A stretch of DNA of 64,000 bases, from positions 40,686,001 to 40,750,000 of the forward strand of contig JARKIP010000035.1 in assembly GCA_029990175.1 (NCBI GenBank), in the 5' to 3' direction. Origin of the DNA: Petunia secreta. Taxonomy: Eukaryota > Streptophyta > Magnoliopsida > Solanales > Solanaceae. Position numbers and translations under genes: made by a program. Each line of letters begins with the position of its first letter. The stretch's first letter is position 1. Below the pieces are notes generated by a model, which made no database searches, was not told where the DNA came from, and saw nothing but the letters and a program-made list of their open reading frames with translations. Positions 11,561 through 25,300 of this stretch are shown in pieces.

Positions 11561-13199
11561 TGACAGTAATAGAATTGAGCTTTTGCTTTTTGTAATGCAC
11601 ACACTCGACGCCATTCACTTGGTGCTATGTAATGAAATACTTTATTTAATGATCGAAAAATAATGTTTCTTGTTTTCCTTTCGCTAAGTTTATAACTTGA
11701 TACTGGAAGAAAAGATTTTCCAGCATTACCCGTCAGCCATTTCAGCTATACATCTGTGAACATATTTCCACAGAACTTCTGCAATCATGAAAACCAGTAT
11801 CCACAAAAATAACGTTTGTGTATCTGTGCACGATGCAAGAGAAAGATAGCTTCCTGAATGTTTTCCAGCTCCAAAATCCCTCCAGAACAGTATTCTCAAT
11901 TTTGTAGAAGTTTTTTTCTAGTCGTTTTTAGGTATTAGACATCCATGTAATTTATGATCATAAGATTGCACGACAAACTATTTAGCATGGAAATACCCAA
12001 AAGAGATTCAGCTACTCGACAATTCAATATTCACAGGTGCATGTAGAACCATTGATGAAGGGAAATAGGGGCAATTCTTTTCCGCAAGAGGAGTTAAGAA
12101 CGTGTCTATCCCACAACAGTCACTACACGATTTGGACATGAACTAATATTTTCAAGGTCCTGAAGCCTGCGGATATCCATGTAATCATTTTGATTAAGGC
12201 AGACAGGTTTACCCAGCATAAGCTAAATTGAACTGAGAATAAGCTCATTTGATCTTTTGATGGATCTCATTCAACTTCCCACATCGCTGGTCCTCCCTAT
12301 TCTTCTCAATGAAGATCTATGGAAATGAATACATTGGATAATAGGTATAGATTGAATTATGTGTGAAATTGAACTAAGCAACAGTATAAAATACATGAGT
12401 AGGTTTTGTGCGTGAATAATGGTTGAAACCTGTCTGCAATACTCATTAAAAAGGAGAGTGTAGATTATCAACATGATAACTAAGCTTGTTCAAGAAGATC
12501 TTCATTTAGCTCCAACCGATCTCTGCCAAATTTTCCATCAAGGTTACTTCAAGTACAAAAATGCCTGAACCACTGCACTGTTGTTCTCATAAGAATCATA
12601 AGCTAACGATTTAACTTAAGACTTGCACCAATAACTGCAACAACCACAACGCAACTTCACGGCAGTGCACTCTTCACAAAAGGCCTTAGCAAGCGTACAC
12701 TATCAAAACGCACTAAGATACATTTTCCGGACTTGCCAACTTGACATATACGCAAATGGTGCACGGCAGCATTAATAACATAGAAAAAGGGAAAAGGACA
12801 CCTACCATCAAATTTTCTACTATGGCTATTATAACTCAGGTAAATAAATGCATCCAGAGGTCATCCAAAGGTAAGTACAAATGCAAGGGGAAAACTCTTT
12901 TTCAACTCAATACATCAATCTCCAGCTCATCCCCGGTTTGCCGCTCCTCTCTTTATCTTTTCTTCTCAAGACGAAACCAGCAGCAGACAACACAAATATA
13001 GAGGGACTATGCCACAATTTGGAGCAAATCAATCATTCCAGACTCCAATTGCAACTACTTAGTACTACTGCAGTTTTGATTAACAATCCTTTAGATACAT
13101 AAACATTGTTATCCAGTACTTTTGACATCGAAATGCTATGAGATGTCAGATGCAGGTGCAAGCACATTCCCCTAAAATATGCTAGAAAAACAATGAGAA
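11560..13199. other. intergenic space between the two convergent genes
   Basis: AT-rich sequence without coding signal. The part next to 13199 must hold the 3' UTR of the PRP40A gene, read on the minus strand. The polyadenylation site cannot be placed from sequence alone. Confidence 0.4.
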
Positions 13200-13837
13200 T
13201 TACTCAACTTTCTCCATTTCTTCACCAAGCTCACCATCTTCTAGCTCTTCATAACCACCATTTCGTCGTGACCCGTCTCTATGATCTCTTCTGTGTCTTT
13301 TATGCCGACTTTCACCATCAGATTCAGGTGAATGTGCATGCTGTCACAAAGCAGAAAAAAAAAATTAATACTGCAGACACCAAAGAGCATAGTCAGAACC
13401 ACGGACTAAGTGTAAATGGAGAGAACCTTCTTTGACTTTCTACGATCACTGCTATGTCGCCGCGACTTTTTAGTTTCCTCTTTCTCATCTTTTTCAGATG
13501 CCACCTCTTCGTTAGAGCTATGGTGACGCTTCCGATGTTTTCTTTCTTTGTCTTTCTCAGTTTCATCTTTCTCATCTTTGTCAGAAGTCACCTCATCATT
13601 AGAGCTGTGGTGTCTTTTCCGATGTTTCCTTTCTTTGTCTTTTTCTCTTTTTCTCTCTTCTCTGTGCTCATAACTGGCTGTTACATCCATACCCTCGCTA
13701 TCTACCTCATCCTTCTGTAATCGTTCTTTTCCCTTTTCGCTCTCCTTCTCACGCTCTTTTTCCTTCTCCCTCTCTTTTTCTTTTCTCTCCTTGTCCTTTC
13801 TCTTCTCTTTCTCCTCTTTTTCTCTCTCTTTTTTGGC
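13200..13837 (-). CDS. PRP40A: PRP40A exons 27-28: charged C-terminus with an in-frame tandem duplication
   Basis: Exon 27 (137 codons) is almost purely Lys, Arg, Glu, Asp and His/Ser and is expected to be disordered and nuclear-targeting. It contains a perfect in-frame duplication of 29 codons: EKDKERKHRKRHHSSN plus 13 further residues at 13645-13559, repeated at 13558-13472 with only conservative changes. Exon 28 ends EEMEKVE and stops at TAA 13202-13200. The intron between exons 26 and 27 is 4.05 kb because it holds a TRIM-like element. Confidence 0.88.
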
Positions 13838-16800
13838 CTGCAAAGTAGCACAACCAAAACAGTCAACTGATATAACATAGAATCTAATAGCTGTTCCAAA
13901 CTTAATCAAGTGTAGAATCTAATAGTTGTTCCCACGTTTACCAAGATTCTAATAGCTTTTCCCAAGTTTATTCAATTAAAGAAATTAAGATTGTGAGATC
14001 ACCCTTTGGCACTAGTCCTCTCTAGTTAAGATAGTTGTTAAGATGTGTTCCACACACTTGCATCCAACAGAAATGCTTTTGTAAGAAAATCAAGAGAAGG
14101 TCAAGGACTGACCTTAGCAACTACATTTGACACACTTACAGTTGGCTGTGCCTTGATAATAATTCCATTCTAAGGAACTTAACAAAATACAATTGTACTC
14201 AACAGTAACATTGTAACAGAACTGTCCAGAGGCTTGACAAAGTACACGTATAAGGCTCTTACAGTTCTAGATATCACACTTCAAACTAAATCAGTTGAAT
14301 GATGAGAGAGAAATAATCAGAACTGTATTTCTAGAACAAATTCATTTCACGTGGTACAGCCAATAGTGCTCCTGAACATTACTTTTAAAACCAAAATGAT
14401 GCTTCTTTAACAACACTAGAGATAATGGATAATTTATCTCCCATAGCATATATGTACTAAAGTAAAGATATGGTATAAATTTATCGCATAATATGAAATA
14501 CTCCATGTAATAGTTTTGGCGACAATTCAAGACTGTTGATATCCTTGCATCATAGAAATTACGAAATCATAGATACAGTCTATTTGATCTTTATTCCAAA
14601 AAAGAATCAGTCAATACTATAAACAAGTTATTCCATAGATATTATCTGATTTTCAATGTGTTCTTTCCTCCACATTTCATAATGTTATTCCACAACCAAG
14701 TTAATGTTTGACTAGCTTTTTGCTTCTTCATACTAATATAATTAGACTATCTAGCAGGCCATGAAACATTATGCACCACTCTTTACATATTAAATAATCT
14801 TTTGGATAATTAACTTCTCTGTATTAAGGTCCTTAAATTTGAACTAAGTGAAGGAGAACCTAATCTAGGGTGGGCAAATGCCAAAACAGTCCTAATACTG
14901 ATTTTAAACTAGAAAACAAAGCCATGTATATACCCTACATTATATAAGACATTTAAATCAAATATAAAACTGGATAATTTTCTCACAACTAAAACCAAAG
15001 AGTTATTCTTCAAATTTGGGTCAAAGTTAGTAATTACAAGGTACTCAACTCAATTCCAATTGAATGTCTGTTTCATTTTGTAAGAAAGTTGAGACAAAAG
15101 TTGAAGTTTTAAAAGATTTAATATTTTTAGAACATAAAGCATTATATGTGATGTAGATTCTAAGGGAATTGGATAATTTAATATTTATTTTATTAATTAG
15201 GTTATTATCATCATTTAGTGATAGAGTTTATCGTTATCGTTATCTGTTAGATTAGATTAATTTATTATTATCTTTTATTTTATCTTTATCTCCTAGTTAC
15301 TTATCTTTTAGGATTTTATCAGGGTTCCCTACTATAAATAGGATCTCCCTGATTCATTGTTAGACAGTTCAGTTGATTAATAAAACTTGAAATCGGATTC
15401 CTTCTCTTAATTCTTCCCCCTTATCTCTATTCTTCTTCCAATTCTCCATTTTTCTTATAGTGCTACATCAATTTTGGTATCAGAACCTTTATCGATTCTG
15501 ACTCCATGGATCTATATTCTTTTACGGCTACCCACTACGACCCCAAAGCAGTCGAAGACTTATTATTGAAAATGAAGGAAACTACCTCTAGTATGATCCA
15601 AAAATTCGACGACATCCAGAATAAGTGGTCTGCACGCTCCAGGACACTCCCTGAAGCTGCAGAAAATTCGGATGTGGTTAAATCGGTAGAAGATAAGCAA
15701 ACTACTAAGGAAGTTTGCGATGTTCAGGTGTTCGATGAGACCAAAGCTCATATGCTCGAAGAAGGTTCTTAGTGTTCTTCCAAGTTTTTCACTGATATTT
15801 ATTCAGATGATACAATTTTTATCACTGCAATAAACTCTCATTTCGAAAAGGAATCATTAGTGGAGGAAAATAATATGAATGTGAAATTTGAAGGTTCACA
15901 CGTAGACCTTGTTCAGCAGAAGAATCATCTATTGCATGTTGCTACATGGATTCATAAGAATGGCTTTTATTTGCTTGATCCAATTATTTTGGAATTATAT
16001 CACCAGTCATACTTGCCGGAGTAGAGTTTTGATCCACCCGAAGAGAATGATGTAGATTCTAAGGGAATTGGATAATTTAATATTTATTTTACTAATTAAG
16101 TTATTATCATCATTTAGTGATAGAGTTTATCGTTATCGTTATCTTGTTAGATTAGATTAATTTATTATTATCTTTTATTTTATCTTTATCTCTTAGTTAG
16201 AGAAAAAATTTATCTTTTAGGATTTTATCAGGGTTTCCGGGGTTCCCTACCATAAATAGGGTCTTCCTGGTTCATTGTTAGACAGTTCAGTTGATTAATA
16301 AAACATGAAATCTGATCCCATTTTCTTAATTCTTCCCCCATTATCTCTATTCTTCTTCCAATTCTCCATTTCCCTTATGGTGCTACATCAATATGTTTAT
16401 TTTCTGTTTTCTGAGAATATTAAAGAAAAAATTATGATGAAAATAGTAAAAGTAGGTCTTCTATTGCTGTTTGTCTGTGATATAAAACTTTTTACTAACA
16501 GTTTAAATAAATGTGTATTATTTTGATATGGACAGAAAAGAAGAGGTGAACCATGCATTGAGGATGGAGGGAGTACTAATTTCTATATTGGCGTATGTGG
16601 ATCAGAGTCGTCTTGAATGAAAGGTATAACGAGTTGAAAAGTTTTACAAGGAGACTTTGGGCATACATTACAGGCTAACCTCAACATTTGTTATCTTTCT
16701 TCCCTCTTTTTTTTTTTTGGCTTTATACTTTATGCCTTATGCATCAAGCTCCCCTTTAGCTCTGTATGTTTCTGCTACCCACTACAATTGATTCAAACAG

Positions 16801-19800
16801 CTTCCCTGCTACTCATGATCTCCCTCTATTACTCTATAGAATGGATCACTTTCTTTCTCTGAGGCGACAGATGCTACTACTAGTTTCTTCTATTGCACAT
16901 GTACCCCAGGATTAATGTAACTTTCCCTACTAGAATTACAAATATTGCAGTGAAATATTAGTTCTCCGTGTTAATTTCGTTTTAGTTAAGAGTAAATAAC
17001 ATTAGACGTCACTGTTATATGACTCAGTTACAGATACACCCCAAGCATTTTAAAATCAAACAGTTACACCCCTTATACTATGGAAATCTTACAAAATATT
17101 ACCTTAAATAATACTTCCATTCTACTAGGGTGTTAAGTGAAAACATGAGGTTTATTAGAATATAATTACAAAAAGACAAACTAAAAGTACCCGTAAAAAG
17201 TTCCTAAGTATATAACTTAATGAAATTTTTGGTGGATAAACATTTTCGTTCAGAAGTTATATTCACACCTTCAATTTAGAGAAGAGAATAAAATCTTTGT
17301 AACTTGTATATTTTAAACCTGTTAAAAAGGAAATTACCACATATCAAGATATACAAATCACTGATATTAACTTTTTTTACACTTAAACATGTATATTTGT
17401 ATCTCTTTTAACTTAGAATATCTTTTATATCGGAATTTTCTTAGTTTGCCTATTTACTATTCCGCTTCAAATTATCTCAGATCTACCAGTTAGATAAACG
17501 TTTTAAAAGGGGTCTAAATGTTTCTAGAAAAATTATCTCATTCTGTTTGCGTAGGATTTCCATAGTTTAAGGGTGTAAGTGTTTGATGTTAAAATACAGG
17601 GGGTATATTTAAATTTAAGTCATATTAGAGGGGTGTTCATTGTAATTAATACTGTAAATATGAGCTAGATAAACAACAACAATTAATTGTGCCAATTACA
17701 AAAGCCGCCCCCTCCTTGGAGAATACGTGTGGTGGTGGTGAATGTATAGATTCAATGCTAAAATTGACAAAGGAAGCATATATGATTTTTATATCCATGG
17801 ATGGCATTATTCAAAACCTCATTAGCTAACTAGATTTGTAATTAGTTCTTGCATAAACTATTAACTGAAAATATTACTATACGATGTACCTTTTCCTCCT
17901 CTCGTCTCCGTTCCTTTTCCTTTGCCTTTTCCTGCAACCATGCAACATATTCCTCGAAGACTGCCCTTGAAATTGTCTCTTCACCAATAGCTCTGCAAGT
18001 GGTGAAATTAACAAAGCGTATTATGATCCACATAGCTGACACTAAGACCACCTGTATAGAGCAGCTAAAATGGGGGAAAAGAGGTCACCTGAACTCTGAG
18101 CTGTCCTCCACAAATTCTTTGCATTCCTCCCAACTAGAGGAACCAGTAATTTCCTATAAGGTTCGAGATCAACAAAGTAAGCAACACGAAGTAGGAAACA
18201 AGGATAACTCAGTAGATTCTTTACACAAGATTTGACATGCCTTAATTGTACTAAGCTTGTCAGTAAAATCTTTTGCAAGCCTTTGACGCTTTTTAGCTTC
18301 TTTCTCTTCCTTTTCCTTAGCTCTCTCAATTAGATCCTCAAAAACTAGCTGCAATCAAGCAACAAAGACATTTGGCAATCAGCATAAAACACAGTAAATT
18401 CCTTCACTTTGTATGTTACTTACACTAACATTATCCTTGAAGTAAAAGTCAACTAAGAGAAACTCTCAGGCACATGTTCTCCTATACATAGGCTGCCCAA
18501 AATTAGAAGCTATTCTAAAAGTTACTTAAAAGTTAAAGCAGCTGAAACAAGAGGAACTAAATATGGGATAGGATTCAGTTTCCCATAAGTATGTCTAAGT
18601 AGATCCGAGGCTTTAAGACACTTGAGTATACACTTGAAAAGCATAAGCATATTCCCCAAATAAAAAAAAAAAAATTGGCAGCCTTTGTATATGTTCAGGA
18701 TATCCTATCACGCAGATTAGGTATTAAGTCCGTGAAATGTCTTTGTAGCCCCTTTATAATTTAGTGTGTACCAACTACCAAGCCTTCCCCTTAATTTTCA
18801 CTCTTACTCTTTTCATCTCTCTGTCCCTTAACAAAACACAGCTCTACTGCAAGAACAAACACAGCAAACACAAGATAATGAACTTCAATCCACTCTTAAT
18901 GCCTCTAGTTATATCCATCTGACAAGGAGTTCAGAATATAATATCCTTCGACCAATAATAAAAGACTGCTATATACCAAAAATGTAATAGATAGGCGATT
19001 GCTACTGAATAATCCTAAACGGACCTGTTAAATCTTTTCTTTTTAAATCCATTTTTCTAACCGAGAAATCCCGCACAGTTTGAAACAGGTTAATGACACC
19101 TGTGTGACTGGTTTGCATTTTTGACCTAAGTTAACAGGGGTTAGCAAAAATGACCCTCAGCAGATTTAAATAATATGGAAATACCCCTACAAACCTAATT
19201 TAATGACCTGCTTAGCCCCCCTATTTTCCCTTCTATCTGAGTACTGAACTACGATAGCAGCAGATTCAACCCTAATAGCTCCAAGTCTTGGCAGGGAAGA
19301 CTTGTCATCGACCCCTTCAACTCATGTCCAAGGGAACATTGGGTCCCCTCTCTCAATTAAATTGTCTTGAAGTCTTGACAAGGCAACACCTGCGCTCAAC
19401 CCCTTCCACCCATGTCCAACTAAATTGCCTTGAAATTTTGACAAAGAGGCAACACTTGCCCTCGACCCCTTCACCCCCCTCTCCCATCTAAATTGCCTTA
19501 AGGTTTTGGCAGGGCAACACTTGCCTTCGACCCTTTTCACCCCCGGTCCAACTAAGTGCTTTGAAATCTTGGCAAATAGGCAACATTTGCCCTCGACCCC
19601 TTCACCCCCCCCTCTCCTGCCTTGAATGGCTGAAGCATGACACCACATTCAAGCTTCTCAAATGACTCAAGCATGACACCACATCACAACTTTTTATTTA
19701 TGTTAGGGATTTTCTTATTTTATAGAGTATTTGGACTTAGGGCCCAAAGCCATAGTTTTAGCTAATAGAATAAAATGAGCACTGTAAGGTTTTTACCTAG

Positions 19801-22302
19801 CTCTGGATGATATGTTCACGTGAAGCTCTATAAAGACCTTTTGGGTTCATAAAGACCTCCTTGGAAAACCCTTGAAGCTTTAAATCTTCTTCCCTCATCT
19901 TCCTAGATCCCATCTTTATTTCTTCTTCTTTTTTTTTTGATAAAGTAAGAGATATCATTAAAAGGCATCAAGAAGATGCAGATAGAACATAGTACAAAAG
20001 AAGATGAAAAGTTAGCTCCATAAGCAACAGTAAAGCTATGCTATGACCAGGGAGCTAACAAAATCCAAAAGGTTATAAGGGCAATTTACAGGTGTTAAAA
20101 AGTGCCAACTAAAGACTAACTAGACATCTAGCTTTCAAAATATGTGTTGGAGTTGAAATTCCATCAAAACATCTGCGGTTCCTCTCATTCCATAGATGCC
20201 AAAAGATAGTACCCGGGATCATTTCCCAGATTCTTTTGATGGCTTTACCTACTCTGAAAAAACTCCAGCATTCATAAGCTTCTTTGATTGACTGAGGCAT
20301 TACCCAACTCAGTCCAAAAATAGAGCAAAAAAAGTTCCATAATTCAGCAGCCACTGTACAGTGAAGGAAAAGGTGGCTGATTGACTCCAGATTCAATTGG
20401 CACATGTAGCATCTATTTACCAGCTGGATGTTTCTTCTTATAAGGTTGTCTTGGGTCAAATATGCTTTATTTCTTCTTTTCCTCTATTATATTTTCTTTT
20501 AAATTTCTCTTGTTTGTTATTTCATCAACTTCCCCACTTGTGGGACTTCACTAATTATTTCTTCCGTGGTCATTTGTTATCTGGAGTTTCCGTTGTTCCA
20601 CTCAAATAGACTAGAGTTTAACCTGAGATCAGTGTGATCCAATCAACTTACCTACATGGAAATTTTCTCTCTTCATCTCCCATCTCTATGGGCTACTCTC
20701 TCACAATTCAGCCCATGGAGCTGTATAGTTGGCTATATAAACACCCATTGGTGAAGGAATAATCATTCAAGTTTTCTCTCTCAATTCTCCCTTCCTTGCC
20801 TCATACTTAACATGGTATAAGAGCATGTAAAGGTTTTGGGTACAATTCTCACCGTCAGCCATGATCAAAAGAATTCCACATGCTTGGCTCAAAAAGAAAA
20901 AATAAAGCCCAGGACGCAATGAAAACATATTTGTCAAGTATATAAAAAGCGAGCTCTCTCTAATGGCTTAAGATGCACACAAATTGATACCTGTAGATTA
21001 ACATCATGAATGGATGGAGAACCAATTCCTTCCAAAATAGCAGCTTTAAAGTCTTCGAATGTCCATGTTGATGAGATTGTGATCTGAAAATAGTGAAATG
21101 ACAAAAGAATGGAAAATCATACACCAGCGGGTATTTGTGAGGGAAAAAAAATAGCAGTACACAACTCACCTTTTCTGACTTAACTATATCTTTTATGCGA
21201 GTCTTCTCTTCATGGTACTGTTAATAGAGTAAAAAACAAAGTTAGTGGTAAGAGCATGACTATCCCACTTCAAATTCTAGCAAATAAAATACTTCCAAGA
21301 AACAAATCACATCTATCTGACACCCAACTCAGAGGATGGCACTGCTAAATGCCACATATAAAATAACTAGTCTTCAGTAAATGTGTCATCCATCATCAGC
21401 ATATCAACCGACGTAACAAGCTAATGAAACTGACAATTACACTTCTATTTTTACATGACCGACAGTGGTCTCTGAAATTTGAGAAAGAACAAAGACACAT
21501 TTTATAAGTTCACAATAAAATAATGCTATATCGACTCTCAACAGCAAAAAGGATGCAAAAATAATGGAACAACAACATATCGCTACCTGTTTTTCCAATT
21601 CTTCAGCAACATCTTCAAACAAATCCTTTGGTGTCGAACCAGAAGTGTTTGATGCAACAGCCTGATAAGCCACAGACTCCTTAACCTACAGGTCCACACA
21701 TCCAAAGGCCGACCGCCAATAAAGGTGGAAGTAATAAAAACCAATATGAAATGATACAATATATGGAAGATTTTCTTACTTCTTAAATTAAAAGAAAGTA
21801 CGTTTTATCATGGTAAAGAAGTGGATACCATCTGACAATAATCACGCCAGGATGTTTTAGCAGTAAGCATGCCTGCAGCAATATGCTCCTCCATCATCTT
21901 TCGAAAGGCATCCCTGTTCTTACGCTCCGCGCGCCTCACTTGTTCCTTAAATTTGAAAAATAAATAACTTGGGTGTGTTGATCACCTAAAACCAAGCATA
22001 GAAAAGGAGGCCTGTCTCCCCCAACAATACCACCCCCCAACCCCCCTTCAAAAAAAAATTAAAAAAACAAGTTCTCGGAAAGCACCTTTTGCAGTTTTCT
22101 CTGTTCTTCGTCCTCCTTCTCCAGGTCACGGATGTATTCCTTCAAAGAAGATATCAGGATCATCAATTATATCAAAAGGCTTTTATTCCAAGAAGATGAT
22201 AGTAGAGAGGGAATGTTAACCTCAACAGAAATTTTAGGGCATAAATTGAACTTTGAAAGTAACATGCCCCATTATATATATATATGATAAGTAAAGATAT
22301 TT

Positions 22303-22368
<66 letters not shown>

Positions 22369-25300
22369 CGAGTTACAGAGTTAGAGGTCCCTCCATCCAA
22401 AAACAAAATGACGCGTCCTTCCTATACATGTTCGTATTCCTGCAAAGTGTCAATAAAATCTAACATGCTTTTTTCATCCTGTAGATTACACCAAAATGCG
22501 AAAAACCAAAGACAAATGTATTTTAGTTGTTGTATACTTGTATTGAGATGGCCTTCCCTTCGAAAAATCTAAAATTTCTTTCAGCCCACAAAACCCAACA
22601 CACACAAGCTGGAACTGTATTGAATGATTGTGGAAGTTGTGTGCTCATGAAAGTAACGTGCACTTTAAAGTCACTTGTGAATTTCTCATTTAACAGTTTA
22701 AAAAAGTTCTGCTTCTGCCCCATTTTGCATATGAGATTTTGCATTCCACTCCGGTAACTTCCCCAATTCCCCCCTTTCAGATATTTCAAAAAGTTGTGCT
22801 CTCTTTTCTCTGTAGACTTTACATTCCATTCCAATAGCCTGCTTGCATAAAATATTACCTGGAAAATATCTAAGCGCTCAATTTTTTCAAGGCATGTAGA
22901 TCTTTCGTCCTCTTCCAAACGATCTTGGACTTTGCGCCACTGGGTATCTACCTGCAGCTCCCAAAGAAACCAAGTAAGAACGAACTTCCAACAAAGAAAA
23001 GAGACAAAAGGGAGAGAGTGATGGAAATCTCCAACCACTGGTTCCAACTCCCTTGGAGGGGAGGGGACAGTGAAGGAAGGCTTAAAAGTAACGAGTACCT
23101 TGATAAAGCCACAAGTCTCCAAATATTGTCTGTACTCCAATCTATTCCGACGATACTCCTCTTGAGCCTTTTCCTTCTCCTGCATCAAATAAGGACAAAA
23201 GACACGATTAACAACTACAGTAAAATTTCAAATTCTCACGGAACAAGAGGCACAGAGTCTGCTGCTTGGTGGGATCTAGATGAATACGAAATAATTCATC
23301 CACAAGGAAATTGATCAAACCACAAATTGTTCATCAAAAGATAGACGAGGTTTCTCCTTACATTGCCTTTTTTTAGCAAAACCACAATTGTCAACTTGAA
23401 AAGAATTTATGAATGTTCTTCTTCAAAAATCTGAGAGATGCCTACTGCATCCATTTTCAAAAGTGAGAATAGCAACAGCTTACCTTTTTCTGAAGATCCA
23501 CTAAGTAGTTTCTGAAGAGATCTTCACGGTCATCCTCTTGTTCAACAGCCTTGAATCGTTCATCCCCCTCAAACATTGTTATTGCCTTACTGATTATTAC
23601 AATATCACAAAGAGATCGTCAAACGGGGGAAAGTTGCTTCGCTTACTTCAGTTAGCAAGTATTAATTCAAGAGAAGCTCCGGGCACCTACCTCCATCTTG
23701 TAGATGAAGTGAGTTCCTTGGACTCCTGAAGCAGTTAAAGTCAAACCAGGTTAAAACTCCATTACATAGTTTGGCATGGATCGACAAGTTGATAAGGGGT
23801 CGTTCGGTTACTCACTTATTTAATGCGGGTATTAATAATGTAGGTATTAGTAATGTATGTATTAATAATGTAGGTATTAATAATGCGGGTATTAGTTAGC
23901 GCGGTTTTAGTAATGTGGGTATTAGCCATATATATATTATAACGTAGGGATTATTTGTTGAATCACTGATATATTACAAATTAACAAACAATATTATTAT
24001 TTAAAATATTTATTTACTCCTTAAATAAAATTTTAAAATATCCTTATTATTATGAGGGTTACTTTTGTCATTCTAAATTTTAATACATGCGTTATTAATA
24101 CCCACATTATTAATACCACCTTCTACCCCGCATAAAATAATACATAGATTCCCGCATTAATAATGCGGGTATTAATAATGCGGAATATACAAAAACGCAA
24201 CCAAACGTTGTACTAATTTATGTGGGTATTAAAATTTCACAGAAAACCAACCGAACGCCGCGCTAATTACGCCGCGCTAATTAGCGCGGAGTTTTGTGCG
24301 GGGTTTAATACCCCTTATGCGGGCAACCGAACGACCCCTAACAAGTTCTGGCGGCACTTTTTTAAATATAGAAAAAATATTGAAAAATTAAAAAATTTTA
24401 TAGCAAAAGGAATATAAATGGTCTTTTAAGGAATACAAATCAATCAATCTACACCTCAATCACATATCAGTTAGGGTTTAGGTACACAAAACCTATATCC
24501 TTCCACTCTATTCAGACCCGTTTCATTCCAATACTATATGACTGCTCAATGATATGAAGGATATTAAAATGGACTCAACTAGTGGAAACTTTATCTTGAG
24601 AAAAGCCAACCATAAGATAAAGGATTATTTTACTGGCCGTACTGTCAGTGGGAACTTCTTATGTGTTTTGCGTACGTTGTTACTGACAACAAAGTAGAGG
24701 TAAAAAGCACCACCGGACTATCAAAGCCGACAGGAAACTTTAAAGAGCACATATTGTACCTCTAACATCTTTGTGAATTCCTCTTTTGCTTTTCTCTGTC
24801 TAAGGCGCCTCTCCTCAGCCTCCTGTTTCTTCCTTTGCATCAAGTACTATTGGACAGAAATCGCCGATCAACATTCAGAAACCAGTAAATACCTTTAAAG
24901 TTTCAAACTCCAGATTGACAGTATAATGATTGATATTTCATACATCACATCCCAACAGTAATGACTTCCACGGGGGAGGGGGCAATTTCACAATCATAAA
25001 ACCCTTCAGCCTGTGGTTACCTCATTGAATGCCTGTTTCCGCTCACCCAGAGTTTTAAGAGCCCCATACCGTTTATCATTGATTATAACTCGCATTGTCT
25101 GGTATAGTAGTTCAGTGTTAGTCACAAGTGTTTATATAATAGATTTTAAACTAAAATAGCATGTCCGACTGACCTGCTCCCATGTCCAATCAGATTCAAC
25201 ATTGGCAGACTCTAGCAGAGCTTTGAAGGCACTTTTAGCTTCCTAAGAAAATACAAAATAAGCTATGGAACATTGAGCACTATGCACATAAATGATTAGA

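Noticed and set aside
13454..13720. 88-codon hydrophobic ORF on the plus strand
   Set aside because: Antisense shadow of PRP40A exon 27, whose Lys/Glu codons read as Phe/Leu/Ser on the other strand.
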